Assembly: GCA_934754505.1 (NCBI GenBank) | Contig: CAKVIE010000005.1 | Coordinates: 80,707-144,706, forward strand | Source of the DNA: an uncultured Candidatus Melainabacteria bacterium | GTDB taxonomy: Bacteria > Cyanobacteriota > Vampirovibrionia > Gastranaerophilales > Gastranaerophilaceae | Direction of reading: 5' to 3' | DNA length: 64,000 bases | Shown here: positions 42,832 through 52,487 of the stretch, one piece after another | Layout of the letters: the number at the start of each line of letters is the position of its first letter | How positions within the stretch are numbered: the stretch's first letter is position 1 | Translations under genes and position numbers: made by a program | Notes under the pieces: model-generated | What the model was told of the DNA's origin: nothing | The model's database searches: none | The model's input: the letters and a program-made list of their open reading frames with translations, nothing else

Positions 42832-45246
42832 TCAGTCGGGAATTCCGATATCCTTTGTAATGCTTTGAGATAACGAAAGTGCCTTTTTGATTTCGGGAAA
42901 ATCTTCGATTTTATTTTTTTGCAAAAATTCAAAAGCTGAAGCTCGTGCCTGCTCCAAAATTTCGATGTCTTTTGATAAATCGGTTAAATTTAATTCCGGT
43001 ATGCCGCTTTGTTTAAAACCTAAAAATTCCCCTGGACCTCTTATTTCAAGGTCTTTTTCGGCAATTACAAAACCGTCATTTGTCTGTGTCATAATCGTCA
43101 ATCTTGCTAAAGTATCTTTTGATGCCGAAGATGAAATTAAAACGCAATATGACTGCAAATTACTTCTTCCGACTCTGCCTCGGAGCTGGTGAAGCTGCGA
43201 CAAACCAAACCTTTCGGCGTTTTCAATTACAATTACCGTTGCATTCGGAACATCGACTCCGACTTCTACAACGGTTGTGCTTACAAGCACATCGTAATCC
43301 CCGTTTTTAAAGGCTTTCATAACTTCGTCTTTTTCATCGGGCTTCATTTTTCCGTGCAAAAGTCCGACTTTTAAATCGCTAAATTCATTTTTTTGAAGTT
43401 CTTCTGCCTCTTTTGTTGCCGCTTTTGCCGAAATTGTTTCGGATTCGTCAATCAACGGAAAAACAATGTATGCCTGATGACCTTTTTCGACTTCAAGTCT
43501 GATTAAATCTAATGCTTTTTTTCTTTGGGCAGAACGTAAAAGAGTTGTCTTTATTGGCTTTCTGCCTTTTGGAAGTTCTTTTATCACACTCATATCCAAA
43601 TCTCCGTGAACGGTTAAAGCCAAAGTTCTCGGTATCGGAGTTGCACTCATGGTAAGCATTTGAGGTACTGTTGCCTTAACTTTCAGAGCATTTCTCTGCT
43701 TGACCCCGAATCTGTGCTGTTCATCAATAATTAACGCACCCAGATTTTTGAACTCAATATTATCTTGAATTAGAGCGTGAGTGCCGACGGCTATGTCGAT
43801 TTGACCGTTTCTCAAATCCGTTTCCAATTTTGTTCTTGTTTTTTTGTTGTTTGAGGAAGTGAAAAGAGCGGTATTTATTCCGAGTGGTGTCATAAAAGAT
43901 ACGAAATTGTTAAAATGCTGTGCCGCAAGGATTTCCGTCGGAGCCATAATCGCTGCCTGATAACCGTTTTCAATCGCCGCAAGAAGCATTGTGCAGGCAA
44001 CAACGGTTTTACCCGAGCCGACATCTCCTTGAAGCAGTCTTTGCATTGGGTTTCCCGAATTCATATCGGCAAAAATTTCGTTGATTGCATTTTTTTGTCC
44101 GTCGGTCAGCTCAAACGGCAGATTCTTCAAAAATCTTTCAACAAGCCCGTCCTCTTTGATTTTTAAAGGCTGTGATTTTATATTTTCGGTGTATTCTTGT
44201 TTGATTAAGCCCATTTTTAACTCAAGTAAAAACAGCTCTTCAAAAACGAGTGTAACCCTTGCTGTTTCTGCTTCTTCAAAAGTTTTTGGGAAATGGATTG
44301 CTCTGATTGCTTCGATTTTGTCCGAAAGATTAAATTTTGCTCTTTCTTCATCAGGGATTACGTTTTTAACCTCTTTTCCGTAATCGGTTATTGCATTTGA
44401 AACCGCTTTTCGTAAGGCTTTTATGTTTAAATCCTCGCAAAGTGCATAAACAGGCACAATTCTTCCCATATTCAAGCTGTCATTCTCGAAAAAATCACCA
44501 TCGGTTATTTGATGTTCGGCATTTGCAAGGGTTAAAGACTTTGTATAGTTGTCAAATTTTACTTTGCCCGAAATCATGATTGCCGAACCTGACGGGAATT
44601 GAGCTTTGTATCGTTCTCTCATATAAGAATTTGCACCTGCGTAAAAATACGTCAGTCCGATTGTTCCCGTTTCGTCGCTGATTTTGACCTTTACAACCGT
44701 GAGTTTTTTCTTCGTCGTGAATGAGCTTACTCCTGTTATTCGACCGAAAATTGTTACTTCTTCTCCGTCTTTAAGGCTTGCTATCATTGCTCTTGAAGAA
44801 TAATCAATATATCTTTTGGGATAATATGTTAAAAGGTCATAAACCGTGAAAATACCGATTTTGTTCAATAATGCTGCTGTTTTCGGTCCTACTCCACGCA
44901 GATATGTTACGTCTTTTGTATAAACACTTTCGTCTGTTTTCGTCGATTTTGGGGCTTTTACATCTTCGGGGTTTAACTCTTTTTTCAACAAAGCAACAAA
45001 TCGTGTTATTGTTTTTTTTCGTTCTGAAAAAGTTTCATAAGGGTAATATTCAAAGGCTTTTACAAGCATTTCCCATTTTGGATTTTTATTAGTTTTAAGA
45101 TAAATTTTTTTTGTTTCCTTTTTCATAAAAGCAGAAAACGGGCATTCTCTGCCCATTAAATTAATACATTGATGTTTAAGTTCAATGTCTATGGCGGCTC
45201 GAAGTCTTGTGAGCTCCTCTTTTGTCAAAAGCTCCGTCACTGCCAT
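42832..45246 (-). CDS. recG: ATP-dependent DNA helicase RecG
   Basis: 804 aa, longer than the E. coli protein by an N-terminal extension of about 110 residues, as in cyanobacterial RecG. An HhH-like YLRGVGPKTAALLNKIGI and the OB-fold wedge (~130-250) precede the motor: LLQGDVGSGKTVVACT (motif I), IIDEQHRFGVKQR (II), TMSATPIPRTLAL (III) and SQLHQLRGRVGRS (VI). RecG remodels stalled forks and Holliday junctions. The ATG overlaps the cyclase stop (TAATG), so it is the last gene of the spoIID-murJ-tsaC-cyclase operon. Confidence 0.95.
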   Translation of the reverse strand: MAVTELLTKEELTRLRAAIDIELKHQCINLMGRECPFSAFMKKETKKIYLKTNKNPKWEMLVKAFEYYPYETFSERKKTITRFVALLKKELNPEDVKAPKSTKTDESVYTKDVTYLRGVGPKTAALLNKIGIFTVYDLLTYYPKRYIDYSSRAMIASLKDGEEVTIFGRITGVSSFTTKKKLTVVKVKISDETGTIGLTYFYAGANSYMRERYKAQFPSGSAIMISGKVKFDNYTKSLTLANAEHQITDGDFFENDSLNMGRIVPVYALCEDLNIKALRKAVSNAITDYGKEVKNVIPDEERAKFNLSDKIEAIRAIHFPKTFEEAETARVTLVFEELFLLELKMGLIKQEYTENIKSQPLKIKEDGLVERFLKNLPFELTDGQKNAINEIFADMNSGNPMQRLLQGDVGSGKTVVACTMLLAAIENGYQAAIMAPTEILAAQHFNNFVSFMTPLGINTALFTSSNNKKTRTKLETDLRNGQIDIAVGTHALIQDNIEFKNLGALIIDEQHRFGVKQRNALKVKATVPQMLTMSATPIPRTLALTVHGDLDMSVIKELPKGRKPIKTTLLRSAQRKKALDLIRLEVEKGHQAYIVFPLIDESETISAKAATKEAEELQKNEFSDLKVGLLHGKMKPDEKDEVMKAFKNGDYDVLVSTTVVEVGVDVPNATVIVIENAERFGLSQLHQLRGRVGRSNLQSYCVLISSSASKDTLARLTIMTQTNDGFVIAEKDLEIRGPGEFLGFKQSGIPELNLTDLSKDIEILEQARASAFEFLQKNKIEDFPEIKKALSLSQSITKDIGIPD

Positions 45247-46244
45247 TAATCTGCAACCCTTAAAACTTCATATACGTTGATTTTTTCACGTTTGCCTTTA
45301 AATTCTACGTTGCTGATTTTGATTACGTCGGCTATGTCTTTGACGTATTTGTATGTGTTTTCGGTTATCAAAAATTCTGTTTTATAAAGTCTGTTTACGG
45401 ATTCAGTCCTGCTTGCAATATTAACCGTATCGCCGATAACTGCGTATTCTCGGCGGTCTTCCGTTCCAATACAACCGACAAAAACTTCGCCCGTGTTTAT
45501 CCCTATTCCTGCCGTTATCTTCTCTTTGCCCTCTGCCTCTTGTATCATTCTCGAATTGCGTAATTTCTTTAAAATCTCTTTGCCTGCTAAAACTGCATTG
45601 CGGGCATGGGTTTCGGGGGCTTCCGCCGTAAAAACCGCAAGCAGGGCATCTCCGATAAACTTATTTATAGTTCCTTTGTGCTTTTTGATAACGGGAATAA
45701 CTTCTCTGAAATAGTTGTTCAAAATCTCCGTAACTTCCTCTGCCGAGTGCTGTTCGGAAATTCTTGTAAATCCTCTTATGTCGATGAACATTATTGTCAG
45801 AATTTCTTTTCTGCCGTGAGTGTTTTTGGGTTCTTCCGTTTCTATATCGTCAAAAATTCTTTCCGAAACGTATTTTGTTACTTCCCTTTTGATTTTTTGT
45901 GTGGTTTTTGCCTTTATAACTTTTGCCGAAATCATTGCAAAAATTATGGCGGCACATTGCACCAAAACCGTTGCAGTTCGTGTAAATTCAACCGAATTTT
46001 TTAATAAAGTAAATCCTATTGCGGAATATACGAACAACAGAAAAATTACACCGCATATTGCCATAAATTTTGAATAATTCTTTGTTTTTAAAAACATCGT
46101 AACGCAAAAAATTATCGTTAAAACAAATGCGAGATTTCCTGATAAAAAGCTCGTTTTGCCGTTAATGCAGGAATATATTTCGCACATTAATGCAAAAATT
46201 ATCGAAATTATAAGTAATATTATTGCGATGATTTTTTTTATCAT
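45246..46244 (-). CDS. Membrane class III adenylate/guanylate cyclase
   Basis: 332 aa. Four N-terminal spans (~5-110) are followed by a cyclase catalytic domain (~145-320). Metal-binding Asp residues are present in TIMFIDIRGFTRIS and KFIGDALLAVF, the transition-state pair in YAVIGDTVNIASRTES (Asn and Arg), and the substrate Lys in INKFIGDA. Thus it looks catalytically complete; the Asp-Thr in IGDTVN favours ATP and hence cAMP, though not conclusively. It lies one base from tsaC and overlaps recG by three. No cAMP receptor is visible in the window. Confidence 0.87.
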   Translation of the reverse strand: MIKKIIAIILLIISIIFALMCEIYSCINGKTSFLSGNLAFVLTIIFCVTMFLKTKNYSKFMAICGVIFLLFVYSAIGFTLLKNSVEFTRTATVLVQCAAIIFAMISAKVIKAKTTQKIKREVTKYVSERIFDDIETEEPKNTHGRKEILTIMFIDIRGFTRISEQHSAEEVTEILNNYFREVIPVIKKHKGTINKFIGDALLAVFTAEAPETHARNAVLAGKEILKKLRNSRMIQEAEGKEKITAGIGINTGEVFVGCIGTEDRREYAVIGDTVNIASRTESVNRLYKTEFLITENTYKYVKDIADVIKISNVEFKGKREKINVYEVLRVAD

Positions 46245-46245
46245 T

Positions 46246-46839
46246 TTAAATCTTTACTTTTCCCTGTCTGAAAATGATTATTTCGGACTTCGAAACACCT
46301 GCAACCGTTGAAGGTTCGCCTGTTGCTTTTTCATCTTCATCTTCAATAATAATATCTGCAAGTTTTCCCAAATTTTTAACAGCGGCTTTATAACTCAACG
46401 CAGGCGATTGCCCCGAAATATTTGCACTCGTTGTTGCAAGCACATGCCCGTCAATCAATGAGCATAACTTTTGGAAAACCTTGTTATCGGGAACTCTTAT
46501 TCCGACAGTTTCTTTGTTAGAGGTCATATAGAGCGGAGTTTTTTCCGAACGGTCTAAAATCAAGGTTAATGCTCCCGGAAAATACATTTCCATAAGGCTT
46601 TTTGCGTTTGTGCAAACATTCTGAACGTACGGCATAAGGTATTTTTTGTCGTTTGACATTAAAATCAACGGTTTTGACAAATCACGCTGTTTTATGTCGT
46701 ATATTTTTTCTACCCCTTTTTTACTTTCGGGCAAACAGCCTATTCCCCAGACAGTATCGGTGACAAAGCCGATAACTCCGCCGTTTTTGAGTGTTTCATT
46801 CAATTTTTCGATAAATTCTTTATCTTCTGAAATTTTCAT
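46246..46839 (-). CDS. tsaC: L-threonylcarbamoyladenylate synthase (TsaC/YrdC/YwlC family)
   Basis: 197 aa. The YrdC fold is clear: GGVIGFVTDTVWGIGCLP, KIYDIKQRDLSKPLILM, FPGALTLILDRS, VGIRVPDN, LATTSANISGQSP. It makes the activated intermediate for t6A in tRNAs that read ANN codons. It has no Sua5 C-terminal domain, so it is the short form. The start ATG at 46839 is behind GGTGAG and overlaps the end of murJ by 20 bases. Confidence 0.92.
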   Translation of the reverse strand: MKISEDKEFIEKLNETLKNGGVIGFVTDTVWGIGCLPESKKGVEKIYDIKQRDLSKPLILMSNDKKYLMPYVQNVCTNAKSLMEMYFPGALTLILDRSEKTPLYMTSNKETVGIRVPDNKVFQKLCSLIDGHVLATTSANISGQSPALSYKAAVKNLGKLADIIIEDEDEKATGEPSTVAGVSKSEIIIFRQGKVKI

Positions 46840-48388
46840 AAATTCTCACCGCCGTTTCTTTAACAAATTCCACCTTGAAAATGTATGCCGTAATTACATA
46901 TATTATACAACATATTGCCAACATTAATGCCGTTTTTATTGCGACTAAAAACCAATTTGTATAATCAAGTGCCATAAAGTTTTGATAAATCAAGAAACAA
47001 AATCCGTATGTCAAAAGTGCCGCACCGCCTGTTTTGAAGATATTTTTGAAATATATTCCGTATTTCATATCCATTTTTTTGCGAAGAAGCAAACCGAGCC
47101 ACGTTGCATTTATCAAAGTTACTAAAGTCGTTGACATTGTGATACCACCGATTCCGAGCCTTTCGACAAGCAGAAAATTGAATAAGAATTTTAATAAAAT
47201 TGAGGATACCGCAATTAAAAACGGAGTTTTGGAATCATTAAATGCGTAGTAAATTCTTGTTATGCAATCTCTGAATACATAAGGAATAATGCCAAAGCCC
47301 AAGAACGTCAAGGCTAAAGACACCATTGCAGTTGCCTCTTCGCCAAATTCGCCTCTTTGGAATACCAAAAATACCGCATCGTGTGCTAACAAAACTATTG
47401 CTATTAACATCGGAAACGCAATGAAATTCAATGCTCCGATACCTTTGTTAAAATATCTTCTGACCTCGTCAATATCCCCTTTGCCGACAAGGCTTGAGAA
47501 AACAGGAAACAACGGAACAAGAAATGCCGTTACGAGTATTCCGACGGGGAATTGGAAAATTCTGTTTGCATATCCGATTGCCGACCATGCTCCGTTTGCC
47601 AATCCTGAGGCAAAAAACATATCTGCATAAACATAAATTTGTCCGACTGTTGAACTCAAAATAGCAGGAAACAACAATTCCATAAGCTGCTTTAATTCGG
47701 GATTGTTTTTGAATTCAAAATTCGGTTTAAGTTTAAATCCTAACTTTTTAACTTGCGGAAATTGAAGCCATAACTGACAAAAAGCACCCAAAGTCGTTGC
47801 TCCTGCCAAAACATAACCTAAATTATCAGACTTCGCAAGCATTGCTCCTGCAATAATTACAATACTCATTACAGTCGGGGATAAGTTAGGGAATAAAAAT
47901 TTTCTGAAAGTTATCAAAATTCCGTAAAAAACTCCGATAACTCCGCCGATTACAAAAACAGGTGTCATTATCTTCAAATGCATTGCCGAAAGTTTTACAA
48001 GTTCTTCCGAGCCGCCGTTAATAATTAATTTCATTATCGGTTCGGCAAAAATAAATATCAAAATGCCAAGCACGAAAAACAGTAAAAAAGATACGGTTAA
48101 AAATGTATTATAAAGTTTATTTGCCTTTTCATCGGCTTTTTCAACGTCTTGCGGAAGCATTTTTGCAAAAACGGCAACAATTGCACTGTGAAAAGGTCCG
48201 CCTACTCCGCCTAAAATAATTATCGAAAGTGCCGGAATTTGATATGCATAAAAATATGCGTCCGAAACCATGCCCGCCCCGTAATACTTTGCAATGACGA
48301 CATCTCTCAAAAATCCGATGAATTTTGACATAATGGTCACGATTGCGACAAGTTTTGCTGCATTGAATAGCGAATTACCTTTCGTCAT
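46820..48388 (-). CDS. murJ: Lipid II flippase MurJ
   Basis: 522 aa from the ATG at 48388 (MTKGNSLFNA), ten bases after GAGAGG; an in-frame TTG lies 18 bases upstream. Fourteen spans. The MurJ N-terminus KFIGFLRDVVIAKYYGAG is diagnostic, with further family segments DMFFASGLANGAWSAIGYANRI and FRDCITRIYYAFND. It flips lipid II across the membrane for peptidoglycan synthesis. It overlaps both the spoIID-like gene (14 bases) and tsaC. Confidence 0.95.
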   Translation of the reverse strand: MTKGNSLFNAAKLVAIVTIMSKFIGFLRDVVIAKYYGAGMVSDAYFYAYQIPALSIIILGGVGGPFHSAIVAVFAKMLPQDVEKADEKANKLYNTFLTVSFLLFFVLGILIFIFAEPIMKLIINGGSEELVKLSAMHLKIMTPVFVIGGVIGVFYGILITFRKFLFPNLSPTVMSIVIIAGAMLAKSDNLGYVLAGATTLGAFCQLWLQFPQVKKLGFKLKPNFEFKNNPELKQLMELLFPAILSSTVGQIYVYADMFFASGLANGAWSAIGYANRIFQFPVGILVTAFLVPLFPVFSSLVGKGDIDEVRRYFNKGIGALNFIAFPMLIAIVLLAHDAVFLVFQRGEFGEEATAMVSLALTFLGFGIIPYVFRDCITRIYYAFNDSKTPFLIAVSSILLKFLFNFLLVERLGIGGITMSTTLVTLINATWLGLLLRKKMDMKYGIYFKNIFKTGGAALLTYGFCFLIYQNFMALDYTNWFLVAIKTALMLAICCIIYVITAYIFKVEFVKETAVRIYENFRR

Positions 48389-50027
48389 ATTGTTTTGCCC
48401 TCTCAACTTCTATGTATGCCGAAAGTGAATTTTGTCCGTAATAATCCGCAGGAATGATGAATTCTATTGTGTTGACGCCTTTTTTAACGTATTTTGAAAT
48501 GTCTAATCTTGATTTTTTCAATATTCTGCCGACACCCAAATCCGTTTCAACTCCGTTTACAACAATCGTAAATTCCGAAAGTCCGCTTATGTCATTAATT
48601 ACGATGTATGCGTGATTTTCAGGTGCATAAAACGATTGCGACATAACGTTTTTGCCGTATTGTGAGGTTATTTTGAACGGAATTGTTCCTATCGAAATTC
48701 CTTTATAATAATGCTGTAAAATCGAAACGAAATTCAAGCCCGATTTCCCCATTTTACCTGCACCGTATTGGCTCATTCCGACTCCGTGTCCGAAGCCGCC
48801 GCCTGTGAATTTTATTTTCGGTGATGTCGAACCTTCATCTTTTATAACGTCACAAACGAAATTGGCACTTGGCAAGGCTTTTCCGTCTTTTTTGAACAAT
48901 CTTCTGATGGTAAGTTCTTTTCCAATCGTATATTTACCGTTTTCAGTCGTAATTTCAATGAACATTACTTTACCCGAATGTCCCCTTTGCTTAATTTTAA
49001 CTTCATGAAGCTGTGAAAAGGCATCATTTTGCGTGAATTGCGGTTTTATAAGTGTTCTTTGTTCATACATTGTTTTGTTTAACATTTTTATAAATTCGTC
49101 TAAATCCCAAACTCTTGTCCATCTGAAATACGGCGAATTGTTGTCGTAAGTGTCGGGAGATGTTGTGTAAAATTCCCTTGCATCTTCTTCTTTCATAAGG
49201 CTTTTCATATTGGGAATATCAGGCATTGCCTGCAAATACGGGATATCTTTTCCTGGGAATTTTTTTGAATGAGGGTCGGAAAATGCATAAGCGTGACTTT
49301 CCGTATATCCGCCTGCGGTTGAGCTGTACAAAGCTAAAATTAATTCTCCGTTGTATAAAGCCGTTAAGCCGTCAGTTTCTTCAACTGCTCTGCTTGATAA
49401 CGGTTTTTCGGTTTTTGCGCCGAAGTAAACCTGACAAGCAACCGAGTCGCAAATGTCAAATTCGTTATAAAATTTATCTCTCGGTCGAAGTGCATAATTT
49501 CTTGCCGCAACACATTGTGCTTTAAGAGCTTCAAGCCCGAATGAAACGGGCATTTCGTTAGGAACAACGCCTTTTAAGTAACTTTGCAAATCAAGAACAT
49601 TTACGATTGCAAAGCCGTTTGCCTTTTTGTCGGTTTTGACAAGCTCGATAACTCCTCGATAAAATGCGGGTTTACCCGCTCTTTTTAAGTCATGTATTCC
49701 GATTAAAGAGGTTTTTGTCGTTTTTATCGAAATCGGTCCTGCTGCTCTTAACATTTTGAGCGAGCCGCCTCGATAAACATTGAAAACACCGTCTTTCATT
49801 TTGACGGAAATGCTTTCGCCCAAGGCTTTAACTTCTTCGCCAGTGCTTAAATCCGTTGCCGATATCGTGCTGTCTGAGTAAAATTCCGCATCTTCAAATA
49901 TATATTTTGAAAATGCAGTGTTGCTTATGCCGACTCTTATTGAGTTCTCCGTATCAAAGCAATATCCCGCATTTCCTAAAAATGCGACTGCTATTATTAA
50001 TATTCCGAGTAAGACTTTTTTGAACAT
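48375..50027 (-). CDS. SpoIID/LytB-type peptidoglycan lytic transglycosylase
   Basis: 550 aa with a signal peptide (MFKKVLLGILIIAVAFLGNAGYC). The SpoIID domain is clear: VLDLQSYLKGVVPNEMPVSFG, where the Glu in PNEMP is the catalytic residue, followed by LKAQCVAARNYAL, and the late FTGGGFGHGVGMSQYGAGKM. A Cys pair (FDICDSVACQVYFG) sits between. The domain cuts denuded peptidoglycan. It is not evidence of sporulation: family members occur in cyanobacteria and many non-spore-formers. It heads an operon with murJ. A C-terminal beta domain (~480-550) is extra. Confidence 0.88.
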   Translation of the reverse strand: MFKKVLLGILIIAVAFLGNAGYCFDTENSIRVGISNTAFSKYIFEDAEFYSDSTISATDLSTGEEVKALGESISVKMKDGVFNVYRGGSLKMLRAAGPISIKTTKTSLIGIHDLKRAGKPAFYRGVIELVKTDKKANGFAIVNVLDLQSYLKGVVPNEMPVSFGLEALKAQCVAARNYALRPRDKFYNEFDICDSVACQVYFGAKTEKPLSSRAVEETDGLTALYNGELILALYSSTAGGYTESHAYAFSDPHSKKFPGKDIPYLQAMPDIPNMKSLMKEEDAREFYTTSPDTYDNNSPYFRWTRVWDLDEFIKMLNKTMYEQRTLIKPQFTQNDAFSQLHEVKIKQRGHSGKVMFIEITTENGKYTIGKELTIRRLFKKDGKALPSANFVCDVIKDEGSTSPKIKFTGGGFGHGVGMSQYGAGKMGKSGLNFVSILQHYYKGISIGTIPFKITSQYGKNVMSQSFYAPENHAYIVINDISGLSEFTIVVNGVETDLGVGRILKKSRLDISKYVKKGVNTIEFIIPADYYGQNSLSAYIEVERAKQYDER

Positions 50028-50161
50028 AAAAATCCCGTCTTTCCTATAATATCAAGTTTAATACAAATTACTCTTTTCGGGTAATTTTTAACATTACTCC
50101 ATATTATATGCCGAAAAACGGGACTTTTTTCAAATTTTTATCGGTTTTTTATCCGATTAAA

Positions 50162-50422
50162 TTATTCTTTTTCTGCTTTTTTTACGAGGTTTTGGATTTT
50201 TTCAACCAATTCATCGCCTTTTTCTTGCAAATTCATCATAACTTCATTCGCTTTTTCCTGAATTTCGCCGACTTGGTCTTGTGCCTTATCGTACAAATCC
50301 TTTGATGTTTCTGCAATCATTTCTCTTGTTTCTTCACCTGATTGAGGTGCAAGTAAAAGTCCTGCAATTGCACCAACCGTTGCACCTACTGCAAATCCTG
50401 CTAAAAATTTTGCTACTGACAT
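50162..50422 (-). CDS. YtxH domain protein, 86 aa
   Basis: N-terminal glycine-zipper-like span KFLAGFAVGATVGAIAGLLLAPQSGEETREMI, the usual LLLAP-SG-ET motif of YtxH, followed by an amphipathic, coiled-coil-like helix to the C-terminus. YtxH proteins are small stress-linked membrane proteins without a defined activity. It is the last of three related small genes transcribed leftward (YtxH, DUF948-like, YtxH). Confidence 0.85.
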   Translation of the reverse strand: MSVAKFLAGFAVGATVGAIAGLLLAPQSGEETREMIAETSKDLYDKAQDQVGEIQEKANEVMMNLQEKGDELVEKIQNLVKKAEKE

Positions 50423-50444
50423 AGTTTCTACTCCTTTTTTTAAA

Positions 50445-50804
50445 CTAATGCTTTTTAAACAGATTCATTCCTGCGGATAAACCTTTCCAAAAACTTCCCG
50501 TCAAGCCCTTTACACTTGTTAATGCAACTGATGTCGCACCTAACAGTTTCGTCGCTATTCCGCTGAAGTCGGAAACTTTTTTATCTGCCTCTTGAACTAT
50601 TGAATTGATACTTTTTAATGTTAATTTAACTTCTTTGATTGTGGGTTCTAAATCGCTTTTCACAACCGTTGCAATGTCATTCAAACTGTTTGTAAGTCTT
50701 GATAATTCCACCATAAGTTTTATCAGGAAAACTCCGCAGATTATCAACAAAACAATCGCAACCGTTATAAAAACCGTAAGGTATATTTCTAAAGTCATAC
50801 TCAT
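50445..50804 (-). CDS. DUF948-like membrane protein, 119 aa
   Basis: One span near the N-terminus (VFITVAIVLLIICGVFLIKLM) followed by a long helix (LTNSLNDIATVVKSDLEPTIKEVKLTLKSIN), the DUF948 plan found in Firmicutes and cyanobacteria, often next to YtxH. The pairing suggests a shared membrane-associated complex; no activity is known. The gene lies between two YtxH genes. Confidence 0.75.
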   Translation of the reverse strand: MSMTLEIYLTVFITVAIVLLIICGVFLIKLMVELSRLTNSLNDIATVVKSDLEPTIKEVKLTLKSINSIVQEADKKVSDFSGIATKLLGATSVALTSVKGLTGSFWKGLSAGMNLFKKH

Positions 50805-50818
50805 CGTTTTTTACCTGT

Positions 50819-51124
50819 CTATATTCCGTAAACCGAATGCTCTTTGTCTTTTGCTCTTGCAAGTTGACGAGCTTTTATAGTATCTTGTATTTTCTTTACG
50901 GCTTTTTCGATTTTGTATTGAATAACATCTGCCGTTTCAAGAATTTGTCTTTTCGCCTCCTCTTTTGTGGGGCAATTTTCTGCTATATCATTGATTTTTG
51001 TTTCTAATTTTTTTCTTGTTTCTTCTCCTGATGCAGGTGCAAATAAAATTCCGCCGATTATCCCTGCCGTTACACCCGCAAGTATTCCGATTCCAAACAT
51101 TAACGCATTCTCGTCTTTTGACAT
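50819..51124 (-). CDS. YtxH domain protein, 101 aa
   Basis: The start at 51124 (MSKDENALMF) follows a good GGAGG; the frame to 51163 adds 13 residues with no ribosome site. Span FGIGILAGVTAGIIGGILFAPASGEETRKKL, with the LFAP-SG-EET motif. The C-terminal helix is Lys/Glu-rich. It is the first gene of the trio and diverges from the first porin gene, 160 bases away. Confidence 0.85.
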   Translation of the reverse strand: MSKDENALMFGIGILAGVTAGIIGGILFAPASGEETRKKLETKINDIAENCPTKEEAKRQILETADVIQYKIEKAVKKIQDTIKARQLARAKDKEHSVYGI

Positions 51125-51212
51125 ATAACCTCCATTAACTCGACTTTTATTCGAGTTTAACATATTTATCGTCCTTTCGCAATAATTCTATCGGATTTAT
51201 AACGGATTATTA

Positions 51213-51242
51213 TTGAAAAAATATAATTATTTGTAGTATAAT
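51213..51242 (+). promoter_or_regulatory. Sigma70-type promoter of the porin pair
   Basis: TTGAAA (51213-51218), 18-base spacer, TATAAT (51237-51242). The first porin starts at 51285. Confidence 0.6.
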
Positions 51243-51284
51243 AATTTTAACTTGTTAATTACTTGATTTTGTTGTGTAGATAAA

Positions 51285-52475
51285 ATGTTTAAACAAAAAA
51301 AAATTATTAACTTTTTGATAATTACGGCATGGCTGTCTTTGCCGGCATATTCCATTGAAGAACAATCTACCGAAAATCAATCCCCCGAAAATCTTTCGGA
51401 AATAATTCTTGAGCCGCAAAATGAATCCGTTATTGATGAAATTATTAAAAAAGAGGACAAAAAACCTCTCGCAGCAAAAGTTTTGCATACAAATTCAAAT
51501 GTGTGGCATCTTTTTTCAAACCAAGGCTATGAATTTGAAAAAGGTCCTGTCAAAAACCTCAAAATCAACGGCTATTTCAGATTTGACAACGAAATGAAAG
51601 CCCAAAGACACGAGGATTTTTCGTCTAAAATGACTTTCGACTCGGTTGAACTTCAAACCGAAACACTTTTTAGAGATAACAAAACAAAACTCTCGGCAAG
51701 CTATAATTTCGTCAGGAATTTAGACTACGACAATGATTTTTTTGAGAAAGTTTCAAACCTTTATATAGACCACGCATTTAACAAAAACCAAACGATAAGA
51801 GTCGGCAACGCAAGAGTTCCTGTCGGTGTTGAAGGCGGTTTATCATCATCTGCAATCAAATTTGTATCAAGAGGTCAAATAAGCAGGAATTTTGGCGATG
51901 CACGTTCCGTCGGGGTCAGAAATATTGCCAAATACAAGTATTTGGACTACGATTTAGGTTTCTATGACAGCAGCCGTTTTATGCAAAGAATGTTTCAAGG
52001 TCAGGAATTTGCAGGAAATATTGCCATAAAACCGCTCGCTCATTTTAACGACAAATACGGCAAGCTAAAGCTCGGAACAAGTATTGACGTTGGAAATGCA
52101 GATAATTCTTACACTGTTTTCAACACATACGCACAATATCAATACAAAAAATTGTATATGGATTTTGAATACGCAAAAGCAAACGGTTCGGGCGGAAAAT
52201 ATATCAAACGAGGCGATGCACACGGCTTTTTCACCACCGTTGCATACAAAGTCACCCCGAAAGTCGAACTTCTCGGACGATATGATTTTTACCAAAACCA
52301 AAACACAGACAAAGTTACTCAAGAATACACGGCAGGCATAAACTACTACACGCACCCTAATTCAAAACTTGTTTTGAACTATGTATATTCAATGTCTGAT
52401 ACCTCTGCAATTCCGTCACACAAAATTTATATGGGTGCAAGATTTACAACAGCCGCTTTATTAGGCGATATTTAG
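51285..52475 (+). CDS. Outer-membrane beta-barrel porin, copy 1
   Basis: 396 aa. A signal peptide (KIINFLIITAWLSLPAYS) is followed by an acidic spacer, then ~16 alternating amphipathic strands from residue ~85, with NQTIRVGNARVPVGVEGGLSS and the C-terminal HKIYMGARFTTAALLGDI. The overall pattern fits the phosphate-selective porin O/P-like barrel group. There are no S-layer-homology domains, which differs from cyanobacterial SLH porins. Only a weak ribosome site precedes the ATG. A related copy follows 12 bases after the stop. Confidence 0.72.
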   Translation: MFKQKKIINFLIITAWLSLPAYSIEEQSTENQSPENLSEIILEPQNESVIDEIIKKEDKKPLAAKVLHTNSNVWHLFSNQGYEFEKGPVKNLKINGYFRFDNEMKAQRHEDFSSKMTFDSVELQTETLFRDNKTKLSASYNFVRNLDYDNDFFEKVSNLYIDHAFNKNQTIRVGNARVPVGVEGGLSSSAIKFVSRGQISRNFGDARSVGVRNIAKYKYLDYDLGFYDSSRFMQRMFQGQEFAGNIAIKPLAHFNDKYGKLKLGTSIDVGNADNSYTVFNTYAQYQYKKLYMDFEYAKANGSGGKYIKRGDAHGFFTTVAYKVTPKVELLGRYDFYQNQNTDKVTQEYTAGINYYTHPNSKLVLNYVYSMSDTSAIPSHKIYMGARFTTAALLGDI

Positions 52476-52487
52476 AAAGAAAAGGAA

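Noticed and set aside
48375..50027. Evidence for sporulation from a SpoIID-like protein
   Set aside because: The domain is common in non-spore-forming lineages, and no other sporulation gene is present.
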